Source: Treponema sp.
GTDB lineage: Bacteria; Spirochaetota; Spirochaetia; Treponematales; Treponemataceae
Direction of reading: 5' to 3'
Length of the DNA stretch: 64,000 bases
Assembly (NCBI GenBank): GCA_017553635.1
Contig: JAFZKN010000002.1
Coordinates: forward strand, 1-64,000
The stretch's first letter is position 1; the number at the start of each line of letters is the position of its first letter. This document shows positions 24,492-33,222 of the stretch, in pieces. Made by a program: the position numbers and the translations under genes. Under the pieces are notes generated by a model, which searched no databases, was not told where the DNA came from, and saw only the letters and a program-made list of their open reading frames with translations.

Positions 24492-25271
24492 TTACTTTAA
24501 CCATTTTTCTTCAAGTGAATTTATAAAACCGTCTTCTTTCATCTGTGCAAGAGCGCTCTGGATTTTATTAAACAGCTCAGGATTATTTTTTGAAACCATA
24601 ATTCCGAAAAATGCATCCGGCTCCCCGACAAAATCGATGCGCAGATTTTTTCGATTTCGTACGATAATTCCTGACGCAGCACTTTCTGCAACGACTACAT
24701 CTACTCTTCCAAACTCAAGATCATCAAACGCATCCAGAAGCTTATCGTACTCAAATGTGGTAAAATCTGCGCCGTTATCGATGAGGTCTGTTACAAACAC
24801 ATCACTTACTGTTTCTGCCTGATATGCAACCTTAAGACCGTTCAACTTTTCCGGTCCATCAATTTTTTTATCCGCACGGTCTGCATTTACTATAAAGCAT
24901 TCCGAATTCTGAACATAAGGTTCAGTTACTAAAAAGCGTTCCTGACGTTCTTTAGTAATTGTAATTGCAGAAATTATGCAGTCATAACGGTCTGCATCAA
25001 GTCCCGAAAGAATTCCTGTCCACTGTGTATCGCAGGCCTGAGCTTTCATTCCAAGTCTATGACAGAGCTCGGTCCATAAATCAACATCAAAGCCAATTAA
25101 AGTTTTCCCGTCCTCATCAAGATATTCAAAAGGCGGGTAACCGATTTCTGTTCCGATTCTTAAAACTTTATCGCTGTTTTTTTTAGAGCAGGCAGAGATA
25201 TTTAAAATGACTGTAAGTAAAATGATTAAACGGCCTGCAATTATTTTTGCATGGAGCTTACCTTTCTTCAT
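24492..25271 (-). CDS. Amino-acid ABC transporter substrate-binding lipoprotein
   Basis: 259 residues. Lipoprotein signal with lipobox ISAC (Cys28), then a family 3 periplasmic binding fold: KVLRIGTEIGYPPFEYLDED, GFDVDLWTELCHRLG, CDTQWTGILSGLDADRYDCI, TKERQERFLVTEPY. Such proteins deliver polar amino acids to a permease; none is adjacent, so it may work with a distant transporter or as a sensor. The start at 25271 overlaps the stop of the lipase gene by 14 bases. Downstream end marked by a shared terminator. Confidence 0.88.
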   Translation of the reverse strand: MKKGKLHAKIIAGRLIILLTVILNISACSKKNSDKVLRIGTEIGYPPFEYLDEDGKTLIGFDVDLWTELCHRLGMKAQACDTQWTGILSGLDADRYDCIISAITITKERQERFLVTEPYVQNSECFIVNADRADKKIDGPEKLNGLKVAYQAETVSDVFVTDLIDNGADFTTFEYDKLLDAFDDLEFGRVDVVVAESAASGIIVRNRKNLRIDFVGEPDAFFGIMVSKNNPELFNKIQSALAQMKEDGFINSLEEKWLK

Positions 25272-25893
25272 ATATCGAAGGATCTCCATAAGCCAGGTGA
25301 TATTTATTTGTGTGGAATAATTTAAAAATGCAGAATTTATCTCCGACTTTAATTTTGTTCAGCATACGGTAACCGTAAAAAGGAACAAGGTATGGAATAA
25401 AATCGTTTACATTTGCATACTGCTTTGCAGAAAGTACGCAGGATTTTACATAGTTAAAGGTTTTTTTACCAAACAGAGGTTTTGGAGCGCCAAAGGTTGT
25501 TACATGCGCTTTTATCTTTGTACGAAAGCAAAGGTCTTCTGCGGCAAGAAGAGCAAGTGCGCCGCCATAACTGTAACCGCATATTTCTGTCGAATAATTT
25601 TTATCCGAATATTTATTTATCGTTTCGATAAATTTTTCCATTATGATTTCGTTACAGCTTGTGTATGCATTTGCCCAGCCGCCTGCAACCCATAAAGTGT
25701 TTTCCTGTTTTTTATAGGGCTTAACAGGAAAGTTAAAATTGTTTATCCAGTCGTGCTTATCGTTAGAACCCTGAAAAAGAAGGCGTACGGTTTTTTCGTC
25801 ATCATAAACTTTTACAGTCCAGTCAACGCAGTCACCGCTTACAGTATATTCACTAAAATATATTTCCTTCCATAATTCCCAGGGTTCCATCAT
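25258..25893 (-). CDS. Class 3 lipase-like alpha/beta hydrolase
   Basis: 211 residues. Nucleophile elbow GYSYG (Ser108), Asp164 in NVNDFIPYL and His199 in KYHLAYGDPS form the catalytic triad in the order of class 3 (fungal-type) lipases; RLLFQGSNDKHDWINNF is the family strand with oxyanion region. No signal peptide, so it probably acts in the cytoplasm. Hydrolyses an ester of unknown kind. Two ATGs lie in tandem; the second (25890) is better spaced from CGGAG. Follows glgP by 18 bases. Confidence 0.8.
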   Translation of the reverse strand: MMEPWELWKEIYFSEYTVSGDCVDWTVKVYDDEKTVRLLFQGSNDKHDWINNFNFPVKPYKKQENTLWVAGGWANAYTSCNEIIMEKFIETINKYSDKNYSTEICGYSYGGALALLAAEDLCFRTKIKAHVTTFGAPKPLFGKKTFNYVKSCVLSAKQYANVNDFIPYLVPFYGYRMLNKIKVGDKFCIFKLFHTNKYHLAYGDPSIYEER

Positions 25894-25911
25894 TGCTCCG
25901 ATAAGTCAGAA

Positions 25912-28365
25912 TTATTTTTTACCAACTTCAAGTTTTTTCAAGTGCCAGATGTCGCGCACATAATCTTCGATTGTACGGTCACTTGAGAACTTGCCGCTGT
26001 TTGCAATGTTGATGAGAGTTTTGCGTGCCCACGCTTTTCTGTCGCCATAAGCCTTTGCAATTTCTTCCTGTGCCTTACAGTATGCATTAAAGTCTGCAAG
26101 AATGTAGAACACGTCAGGTCTCTGACCTTCAACACCGTAAACAAGTGAGTCATGTATTTCTTTAAAAATCTGATGTGTCGGATCGTAAGTTCCGTCTACA
26201 AGCTGTTCAACAACCTTTGCAAGCTGTGGATTTCTTGCAAGATATTCAGAAGGATTGTAAGAATGCTCCTGTTCCATCTTGATAATCTGATCACTTGTAA
26301 GACCAAAAACAAATCCATTTTCTTTTCCAGCTTCTTCAAAGATTTCGATGTTGGCACCGTCGAGAGTTCCGAGAGTGAGCGCACCGTTAATCATAAACTT
26401 CATGTTTGAAGTTCCTGATGCTTCATATCCTGCTGTAGAAATCTGTTCTGAAACATCTGCTGCAGGGAAAATCTTTTCTGCTGCAGTTACGCAGTAGTTT
26501 TCTACAAATACAACTCTGAGTTTTCCACGTACACGACGGTCATTGTTTACGCGGTCTGCAACTGTGTTGATCAATTTGATGATTGATTTTGCACGGCGGT
26601 AACCGGAAGCAGCTTTTGCACCAAAGATAAATGTTCTTGCCGGTGGATTAAAATCAGGTTCTTCAACAAGTCTGTTGTAAAGATACATGATGTGTAAAAC
26701 ATTTAAAAGCTGTCTCTTATATTCATGAAGTCGTTTAACCTGAACATCAAAAATGCTGTCCGGATCAATAAACTCATTCTGTTTGTGCTTAAGATAATCT
26801 GCGAGGAACTGTTTGTTATCCTGTTTGATTTTAATAAGCTGATCAAGCGCTGCATCATCATCTGCAAATTTTTCTAGACCTTTAAGCTTTGTTAAATCCT
26901 TTTCCCAGCCGCGTCCGATTTTTTCTGTAATGAAATCAGAAAGAGCAGGGTTTGCATTTAAAAGCCAGCGGCGCTGTGTAACACCGTTTGTCTTGTTGTT
27001 AAATTTTTCAGGATAAAGCTCATACCAGTCTTTAAGCTCCTGTTTTTTAAGAAGTTCAGTATGAAGCTCTGCAACACCATTTACGCTAAAGCATGAATGA
27101 ATTGCAAGCCATGCCATGCGTACTTTTCCACCACCGATGATTGACATGCGGTTGTGCTTGTCGTAATCGTTAGGATATTTTTTTCTCAAGTCTTCTACAA
27201 AGCGGCGGTTAATTTCTTCTACAATCTGATATACACGAGGTAAAAGTCCCTGGAAAATTTCAATCGGCCATTTTTCAAGAGCTTCTGCAAGAATTGTATG
27301 GTTTGTGTATGCAAAAGTTTTCTGAACAATTGCCCACGCTTCGTTCCATCCGAGACTGTATTCATCGATAAGGATTCTCATCAATTCCGGAATTGCAACT
27401 ACAGGGTGTGTGTCGTTAAGCTGAATTACATGATAGTCCGGGAACTTTTTAAAATCCGGTCCAAAGTTTGCAACAAAGTGATGAACTAAATCCTGAAGAC
27501 TTGCGCTTGAGAAAAAGTACTGCTGTTTTAAACGGAGCGCTTTTCCAGAAGGACCGTTGTCGTTAGGATAAAGAACACGGGAAATATTTTCTGCACTGTT
27601 CTGTTTTTCTACAGCGCGGTTGTACTGCATGTCGTTAAAAAGCTGAAGGTCAAAACCATCTGCACTTGTTGCTTCCCAGAGACGCAGTGTGTTTACTGTG
27701 TTTGTATCAAAACCGATAATCGGCATGTCATAAGGAGTTGCAATAACTTCTTCTGCGTTTTCAAGATAGAATCTGTCCTGACCATCAGGAGTTTTTCCGT
27801 AAGCAATGTTTCCGCCAAACTTTACTGTAACAGCAAGGTCTGAACGTTTGATTTCCCAAGGATCGCGGTGACGGAGCCAGTTGTCAGGATATTCAACCTG
27901 ATAGCCGTCTTCGATGTGCTGTTCAAACATTCCGTATTCGTAACGGATACCATATCCATGTCCCGGATAATCAAGTGTTGCAAGAGAATCAAGGAAGCAG
28001 CTTGCAAGTCGTCCAAGACCGCCATTTCCAAGTCCTGCATCAGGCTCCTGATCTTCAACAAGATTGTAATCGATATTCATTCCGTTAAGAACTTCTTTAA
28101 CAGCCTTTTTAATTTCAAGGTTGATAAGGTTGTTGCTGAGTGCACGTCCCATCAAAAATTCAGCAGAAAAATAGTAAAGCTGTTTAACAGGATTTTTTTC
28201 ATATTCTGCACGTGTTGCCATCCAGTTTGTTGTGATCATTTCACGTGTACTTGCAGCAACTGCATCGTACAGGTCATGACTGTTTGCGTGTGCAATATCC
28301 TTTCCATACTGCTTTTTAAGACGTTCAACAAGCATTCCTTTAAATTTTTCAGAATCAAAAATCAT
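25912..28365 (-). CDS. glgP: Glycogen/maltodextrin phosphorylase
   Basis: 817 residues, full family length. The PLP site is intact (EASGTSNMKFMINGALTLGT, with the Schiff-base Lys in SNMKF), as are DAGLGNGGLGRLASCFLDSL near residue 110 and YEYGMFEQ. It releases glucose-1-phosphate from alpha-1,4 glucans in the cytoplasm. It lies 13 bases downstream of glgX, so debranching and phosphorolysis are co-expressed; AAGGAG precedes the ATG. The allosteric N-terminal extension of animal enzymes is absent, as in bacteria. Confidence 0.97.
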   Translation of the reverse strand: MIFDSEKFKGMLVERLKKQYGKDIAHANSHDLYDAVAASTREMITTNWMATRAEYEKNPVKQLYYFSAEFLMGRALSNNLINLEIKKAVKEVLNGMNIDYNLVEDQEPDAGLGNGGLGRLASCFLDSLATLDYPGHGYGIRYEYGMFEQHIEDGYQVEYPDNWLRHRDPWEIKRSDLAVTVKFGGNIAYGKTPDGQDRFYLENAEEVIATPYDMPIIGFDTNTVNTLRLWEATSADGFDLQLFNDMQYNRAVEKQNSAENISRVLYPNDNGPSGKALRLKQQYFFSSASLQDLVHHFVANFGPDFKKFPDYHVIQLNDTHPVVAIPELMRILIDEYSLGWNEAWAIVQKTFAYTNHTILAEALEKWPIEIFQGLLPRVYQIVEEINRRFVEDLRKKYPNDYDKHNRMSIIGGGKVRMAWLAIHSCFSVNGVAELHTELLKKQELKDWYELYPEKFNNKTNGVTQRRWLLNANPALSDFITEKIGRGWEKDLTKLKGLEKFADDDAALDQLIKIKQDNKQFLADYLKHKQNEFIDPDSIFDVQVKRLHEYKRQLLNVLHIMYLYNRLVEEPDFNPPARTFIFGAKAASGYRRAKSIIKLINTVADRVNNDRRVRGKLRVVFVENYCVTAAEKIFPAADVSEQISTAGYEASGTSNMKFMINGALTLGTLDGANIEIFEEAGKENGFVFGLTSDQIIKMEQEHSYNPSEYLARNPQLAKVVEQLVDGTYDPTHQIFKEIHDSLVYGVEGQRPDVFYILADFNAYCKAQEEIAKAYGDRKAWARKTLINIANSGKFSSDRTIEDYVRDIWHLKKLEVGKK

Positions 28366-28378
28366 TTATTCATCTCCT

Positions 28379-30529
28379 TTATTCGGCTTTTTTGCTTATC
28401 AATACTGCAATCGAATTTGTTGTTACAACATAACGCCTCTGTGACTGAAGTATTTCCTCATTTCCATATTCCATTATGTCTTCTCCTTCAGGATAAGAAG
28501 TGTCGAGCACTCTCGCCCAGACCATTCCGCTTTCCAAAGAAGGCAATATTACCGTTAAATCGTGACGGTCCGTATTTACTGCTATATAAATTGAATCGTC
28601 AAAAGTGCCGTCCGGCTTTTTAAATCTGTTTCCGAAAATCTGACATGCTAAAAATCTGTTTAACTTATTCCAATCCGGAACCCTTCCGTCAAAATCATAC
28701 CAGATTAAATCTGTTCCGTTGAGCTTTTCTTCTTCTGTTTCTCCAAAAAAATCTTCTCTGTGCAAAACAGGATGTCGCTTTCTAAATTTTATAAGCTCCT
28801 GAGTAAATCTTACAAGACTTTCATTTTTTTCTTCAAGAGTCCAGTCGTTCCATGAAATTTCATTGTCCTGACAGTATGCGTTGTTATTTCCGTTCTGCGT
28901 TCTTCTATATTCATCACCGGAAACAAACATCGGAGTTCCCTGTGAAAGAAGAAGACAGCATAAGAAATTTTTTATCTGCTGTTTTCTAAGCTGCTCAATT
29001 TTTGCATTTTCACATTCACCTTCGAAACCGTGATTGTAAGAATTGTTATTGTCGTTTCCGTCACGGTTCTGCTCGCCGTTTTCTTCGTTGTGCTTTCCGT
29101 TGTAGCTTACAAGATCGTTTAAAGTAAATCCGTCATGCGCAGTTACAAAGTTAATCGAGTGAACAGGTTTTCTTCCTGAATAAAGATAAAGGTCAGAGCT
29201 TCCTGCCATGCGTGTTGCAGCAGCTGTTGAAGAAAATTCATCACCGCGGATAAATCTTCTTATGTCATCACGGAATCTGTCATTCCATTCACACCATCTT
29301 CCACCAGGAAATCTTCCTACCTGATAACCGCCACCGCAGTCCCAGGGTTCTGCAATTATTTTTGTATTGCGTAAAACAGGATCTTCTGCAATCTGATTTG
29401 TTAATGGAGGAAAAGTTAAAAGCTGTCCGGTCTGTGCTCTTGAAAGAATTGACGCAAGATCAAATCTAAAGCCGTCGACATGCATCTGAGTTACCCAGTA
29501 TTTAAGACTGTCAATTATAAAATCACGGACAACAGGATGATTACAGTTAAAAGTATTTCCGCATCCGGAAAAATTTTTATAATACTGCATGTCACCTTCG
29601 ACAAGCTGATAGTATACGTCGTTCTGAATTCCTTTAAACTCATAAGTGGAACCGTTTTCATTTCCTTCTGCGGTATGATTGTAAACGACATCAAGGATTA
29701 CTTCGATTCCGGCTTTATGAAGCTCGCGAACCAGAGTTTTAAATTCTTTTACACAGCCGCCCGGAGTTTTATCATAAGCATAACCGGTCTTAGGAGCAAA
29801 AAAAGCAATCGTGCTGTATCCCCAGTAATTGCTCAGACGCTTCCCGGTTTTTGGATTTACATTTCCATTTTCAAATTCATCAAATTCAAAAATCGGAAGA
29901 AGCTCTACGGCAGTAATTCCAAGCTGTTTTAAATATGGAATTTTTTCTATAAAACCTTTATATGTTCCAGGATAATTTACGTTTGAAGTTGAAGAGGCCG
30001 TAAAGCCTTTTAAATGTGTTTCATAAATTATTGTTTCACTTAACGGACGGTTAATGGGCTTATCACCCTGCCAGTCAAAATCATCACTGACTGCAACGCA
30101 TTTAGGAAAAAGTTCAATTTCGCAAGGCTCACGCCCTGGAACAAACATCTGATCCGAAGAAGGAACATCAGGATTTGCAAGATGCTTATAAACAGAACCT
30201 TCCGAAAGTGCTTTTGCGTACGGATCTATAATGTATTTACTGAAATCAAACCTGAGTCCCCTGTGAATGTCGTGCGGCCCGTCAATTCTGTAAAGATAAA
30301 GAGTCCCTTCTTTTAGACCCGGAATAAAAGCATGCCAGACATCACCGGTTTTATTATTTACAGGATCCAGTTCTGCAACGGCATAAGGCACCTTTGAAGT
30401 TGAACATTCAAAAAAGCACAGCAGAACCTTTACAGCGTCCCTTGAAAATATAGCAAAATTAATTCCCTGCTCAGTAACCGTAGCCCCCGGCTTTTGCGGA
30501 TTACCTGCAAGAACAGTCAATTCATTCAT
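28379..30529 (-). CDS. glgX: Glycogen debranching enzyme (isoamylase family, GH13)
   Basis: 716 residues. An N-terminal CBM48-like domain (about 10-150) precedes a GH13 barrel: DVVYNHTAEG (281-290), DGFRFDLAS with nucleophile Asp358, IIAEPWDCGG with acid/base Glu395 and FVTAHDGFTLND. It cuts alpha-1,6 branches left by the phosphorylase. The second of two possible starts (ATG 30529) is preferred; an AGAG site lies 10 bases upstream. First gene of glgX-glgP and perhaps of the lipase and binding protein that follow with short gaps. Confidence 0.95.
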   Translation of the reverse strand: MNELTVLAGNPQKPGATVTEQGINFAIFSRDAVKVLLCFFECSTSKVPYAVAELDPVNNKTGDVWHAFIPGLKEGTLYLYRIDGPHDIHRGLRFDFSKYIIDPYAKALSEGSVYKHLANPDVPSSDQMFVPGREPCEIELFPKCVAVSDDFDWQGDKPINRPLSETIIYETHLKGFTASSTSNVNYPGTYKGFIEKIPYLKQLGITAVELLPIFEFDEFENGNVNPKTGKRLSNYWGYSTIAFFAPKTGYAYDKTPGGCVKEFKTLVRELHKAGIEVILDVVYNHTAEGNENGSTYEFKGIQNDVYYQLVEGDMQYYKNFSGCGNTFNCNHPVVRDFIIDSLKYWVTQMHVDGFRFDLASILSRAQTGQLLTFPPLTNQIAEDPVLRNTKIIAEPWDCGGGYQVGRFPGGRWCEWNDRFRDDIRRFIRGDEFSSTAAATRMAGSSDLYLYSGRKPVHSINFVTAHDGFTLNDLVSYNGKHNEENGEQNRDGNDNNNSYNHGFEGECENAKIEQLRKQQIKNFLCCLLLSQGTPMFVSGDEYRRTQNGNNNAYCQDNEISWNDWTLEEKNESLVRFTQELIKFRKRHPVLHREDFFGETEEEKLNGTDLIWYDFDGRVPDWNKLNRFLACQIFGNRFKKPDGTFDDSIYIAVNTDRHDLTVILPSLESGMVWARVLDTSYPEGEDIMEYGNEEILQSQRRYVVTTNSIAVLISKKAE

Positions 30530-30648
30530 CAAATAAACTCTTTTCTCGTTAAAAATCTATAAAATTAGCGTTATCAGTAATTTTACCCTATGAAAGTGGA
30601 ATTGACAATATCTACGTTAAGGGGTCTAAAAGGGCCTTCTGCAGTCAA

Positions 30649-30741
30649 AGCCACAGAATCGTCAAAAATAAGTATCTTCTCCGCCAGCAGACATCCCACA
30701 AATATGATGACACTCGCTGGTGCTTCGAAGTGCAGAAAGCC
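30649..30741 (+). repeat. Copy 2 of the Rpn-associated repeat
   Basis: Carries the same 45-bp core (30688-30732) as copies 1 and 3, differing only in the four-base variable spot; the flanks are more diverged. It lies between glgX and copy 3. Confidence 0.8.
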
Positions 30742-30807
30742 ACAAAAAAAACACTTTCTCTTTACCATGTGGGCGTTCCAAAACATACCGCGCTCGTTTA
30801 ATTATTA

Positions 30808-30985
30808 AGCCGCAGAAGCGCCGAAAAGAACTCATCTTCTCCCGTCTCCAGACATCCCACAAATATGATGACACTCGCCTGTGCTTCGAAGTGTAAAGAG
30901 CCGTGAATCATTTTGGGTCTGTCTGGTGACGGGCAAAATAAATCACTTTTTGTGTTCTGTCTGGTGACGAAAAAAAATTACTTTT
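30808..30985 (+). repeat. Copy 3 of the Rpn-associated repeat
   Basis: Core 30849-30893 with flanks matching copy 1 over most of 150 bases; after it a TGTCTGGTGACG segment is present twice (30920-30931 and 30958-30969), so the tail has duplicated locally. The region 30986-31112 is AT-rich leader with CTGGTgaaaaACCAG as a small hairpin. Apart from repeats nothing else is seen in 30530-31112. Confidence 0.85.
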
Positions 30986-31112
30986 TTTTATTTTTTTGTG
31001 AATATTTTAACAAAAAATGAATATATATATGCCAGGGGGAACTGTGCCAAACTGGTGAAAAACCAGAAGAATGCAGGCCATTCTCAAATCTCACTTTTAT
31101 GAGGCAAAAAAT

Positions 31113-31943
31113 ATGGAAAATAATGAAAAAAGATGGATGCCAAAACCTGTAGATGAATTAACTTTTACAGACGACGGAATGTTTCAGGCTGTTATGCATA
31201 ATCCAGAAATATGCTCAGAAGTAATCGAAAGGCTTCTGCACGTCAAAGTAAAGACGGTAGAATATCCCCAGATTGAAAAAGTCATTCAGCCATATTACAC
31301 GACAAAAAGCATAAGGCTTGACGTGTACTTAAAAGATTCTGATAAAATTATCGACGTAGAATGCCAGTCTTATCCTCAGGATGCAATCGGAAAACGAACA
31401 AGATTTTACCAGAGTTTAATCGATGCTGACAGCCTTATAAAGGGGCAGGATTATTCAGAATTAAAAGAAAGTTATATTTTGTTCATCTGTAAAAATGACC
31501 CGTTCCGCGATGAAAATAAAAACTGGTATGGACTTCCGTGTTATACCTTCAGAAACATATGCCTTGAAAAATCAGAAGTAAAACTGAATGACAAAACACT
31601 CAAAGTGATTTATAATTCAAGTGCATATAGAGAAGTAAAGGATGAAAAAATCAGAGACTTTCTTTGCTTTGTAAACACCAACAATCCTGGAAAAGATGAG
31701 TTTTCCAGCAAGGTATCTGAACTTGTTGAAAAGATTAAATTAAATGAAGAATTCAGGAGTCAATATTCTGCTATGAATTTACATGACAGAGACATACGAA
31801 AAGAAGCTAAGGAAGAAGGTAGAAACGAGAAAGCTATTGAAGCAGCCAGAAACTTAAGTGCTAACGGTGTTTCTACAGATATCATTGCAAAATCATTGAA
31901 CATGACTCCAGAAGAAGTTACAAAAATTATAGAAGAATCCTAA
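31113..31943 (+). CDS. Rpn-family recombination-promoting nuclease / PD-(D/E)XK transposase
   Basis: 276 residues. KPVDELTFTDDGMFQAVMHN is the family opening; SIRLDVYLKDSDKIIDVECQ supplies the PD-(D/E)XK core (D70, E83-x-Q85), followed by RTRFYQSLIDADSLIKG, a very common Rpn signature. The C-terminal tail ARNLSANGVSTDIIAKSLNM is nearly that of the other copy although the bodies differ. GAGG precedes the ATG at 31113. Two repeat copies lie upstream. Expected to act on DNA; mobility is inferred from the family. Confidence 0.9.
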   Translation: MENNEKRWMPKPVDELTFTDDGMFQAVMHNPEICSEVIERLLHVKVKTVEYPQIEKVIQPYYTTKSIRLDVYLKDSDKIIDVECQSYPQDAIGKRTRFYQSLIDADSLIKGQDYSELKESYILFICKNDPFRDENKNWYGLPCYTFRNICLEKSEVKLNDKTLKVIYNSSAYREVKDEKIRDFLCFVNTNNPGKDEFSSKVSELVEKIKLNEEFRSQYSAMNLHDRDIRKEAKEEGRNEKAIEAARNLSANGVSTDIIAKSLNMTPEEVTKIIEES

Positions 31944-32123
31944 GTATCTTTCTGCCCAACCTGCAATTATTAAATAAATAATATTGCAACTGCAGGCTGA
32001 ACTCAAATCAAAAATTATCTGATAAATCCTTCGACATCACAACAGCAAGTAACCTTACCTTCGAACAAGTTATGTAAGAAACACAAAAGAAGAGAAATAT
32101 AACTTCATATTGGCTATCTCTAA
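31944..32123. other. Intergenic, no recognised feature
   Basis: About 180 bases between the transposase and a convergent gene. An imperfect AT-rich hairpin (TGCAATTATT / AATAATATTGCA, near 31969-31992) is the only structure. Confidence 0.4.
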
Positions 32124-32825
32124 TTACCATTTATCTGTATGATACTGAATGGGATGGGTGTCATCCCACCAGATTTGGTTATAAGTGTTATCAACTTTAG
32201 TTACTTCAATCAGATGATTACACTTTTCCCTGTCGTCCGCCAACCTGTCGCACTGTTCAAAAAATTTTCTTGTTTCATTATAACAATTACATTCTTCGTT
32301 ATATTTATACCCCCAGAAAGATTCTAAACTCCAGTCAGTTATATGACATGCCTGAGGTTCAATAAAAATCCATTTATCCTCCGAAGACCAGACTGCAACA
32401 AATAGATGATCCATTCTCATTTCCTGATTTACATTCCTTACAAGAATGCAACTGCCGTCAACTCCATTGTAAGTGTCATACCACAAATCAAGGAAACTGC
32501 ATGCCCAATCCTTACAGTCAATTGTTCCGTCATAAAACCAATCATCCGGCCCATACTGGTCAAGATGTGTCATAACTCTTTTTAAAATTCCATGATAATC
32601 ATAATTACTATCAGCCTCAACAACCGAATTTTCTGGCAAAATATTCCATTTTGGTGATTCATTTGATTTTATTGAATCGTCATAATAATCGTTCGAATAA
32701 TTGTTTTTTATTCCAGACTGAATTGTAAAAGAATCGTTTTTATATGGATTACTTTCATATGGTGTATCATCATTAACATACCATATAATTTTAACAGTGA
32801 TTACTGTAGCAATCACTGTAGTCAC
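32124..32825 (-). CDS. Membrane-anchored transglutaminase-like protein, 5' end uncertain
   Basis: 233 residues from GTG 32825. A hydrophobic N-terminal anchor (VIATVITVKIIWY) precedes an extracytoplasmic domain with DCKDWACSFLDLWYDTY (Cys104/Cys109), MDHLFVAVW (His140) and FIEPQ (Glu156), the Cys-His-Asp/Glu order of transglutaminase-like cysteine enzymes. The start is doubtful: no ribosome site, and the in-frame sequence continues upstream as a longer signal anchor (SFPFTARQLLFTAFILTV) that would join MGVHKR from ATG 32896 if one base were added. Not co-linear with other genes except the two below on the same strand. Confidence 0.55.
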   Translation of the reverse strand: MTTVIATVITVKIIWYVNDDTPYESNPYKNDSFTIQSGIKNNYSNDYYDDSIKSNESPKWNILPENSVVEADSNYDYHGILKRVMTHLDQYGPDDWFYDGTIDCKDWACSFLDLWYDTYNGVDGSCILVRNVNQEMRMDHLFVAVWSSEDKWIFIEPQACHITDWSLESFWGYKYNEECNCYNETRKFFEQCDRLADDREKCNHLIEVTKVDNTYNQIWWDDTHPIQYHTDKW

Positions 32826-32970
32826 TGTTAAAATAAAAGCAGTAAATAATAACTGTCTTGCTGTAAAAGGAAAGGATTTCGTTTATGGACTCCCATTTTA
32901 ATTTAATTTTTGTTACAGTTCATCCTATGAAAATAATAAAACACCTTTCAATTAGCTCTTCTTTATTGAT

Positions 32971-33168
32971 TTATACCTCTTTCATTTTTTGAATCATGAT
33001 ATAAATTTCATCTGCTAATCTGTTTGCCTCATCATAAATATTATTTCCAACTTCGCCAGCGTTACTTTCCATAAAAAAATCTAACAATTTTTTCTTTATA
33101 TTTAGTCTATAGGTATCATCTAAATTTTTTAGGCTAATTAATAGCTCTACAATTTGTTTTCTATCCAT
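32971..33168 (-). CDS. Small hypothetical helical protein (65 aa)
   Basis: MDRKQIVELLISLKNLDDTY ... YIMIQKMKEV, nearly all helix, charged, cytosolic. AGGAGG lies seven bases before the ATG, so it is very likely translated. It sits between two exported transglutaminase-like proteins on the same strand; no family is recognised. Confidence 0.6.
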   Translation of the reverse strand: MDRKQIVELLISLKNLDDTYRLNIKKKLLDFFMESNAGEVGNNIYDEANRLADEIYIMIQKMKEV

Positions 33169-33222
33169 AAATAAACCTCCTATAAATATAAACTTGTTAT
33201 AACTATGGAAATAAAATCTATT

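Noticed and set aside
27868..28623. A 251-codon plus-strand frame antisense to glgP and glgX
   Set aside because: It is a mirror of two well-conserved genes, rich in Cys, Phe and Lys as such shadows are, and has no ribosome site.
30662..30874. Minus-strand frame across repeat copies 2 and 3
   Set aside because: It exists because the 45-bp core is read twice; in copy 1 the same frame has a stop, and there is no ribosome site.
32927..32992. 21-codon hydrophobic peptide MKIIKHLSISSSLLIYTSFI on the plus strand, possibly a type I toxin
   Set aside because: No ribosome site, it overlaps the end of a better-supported minus-strand gene, and no antisense RNA promoter is evident.
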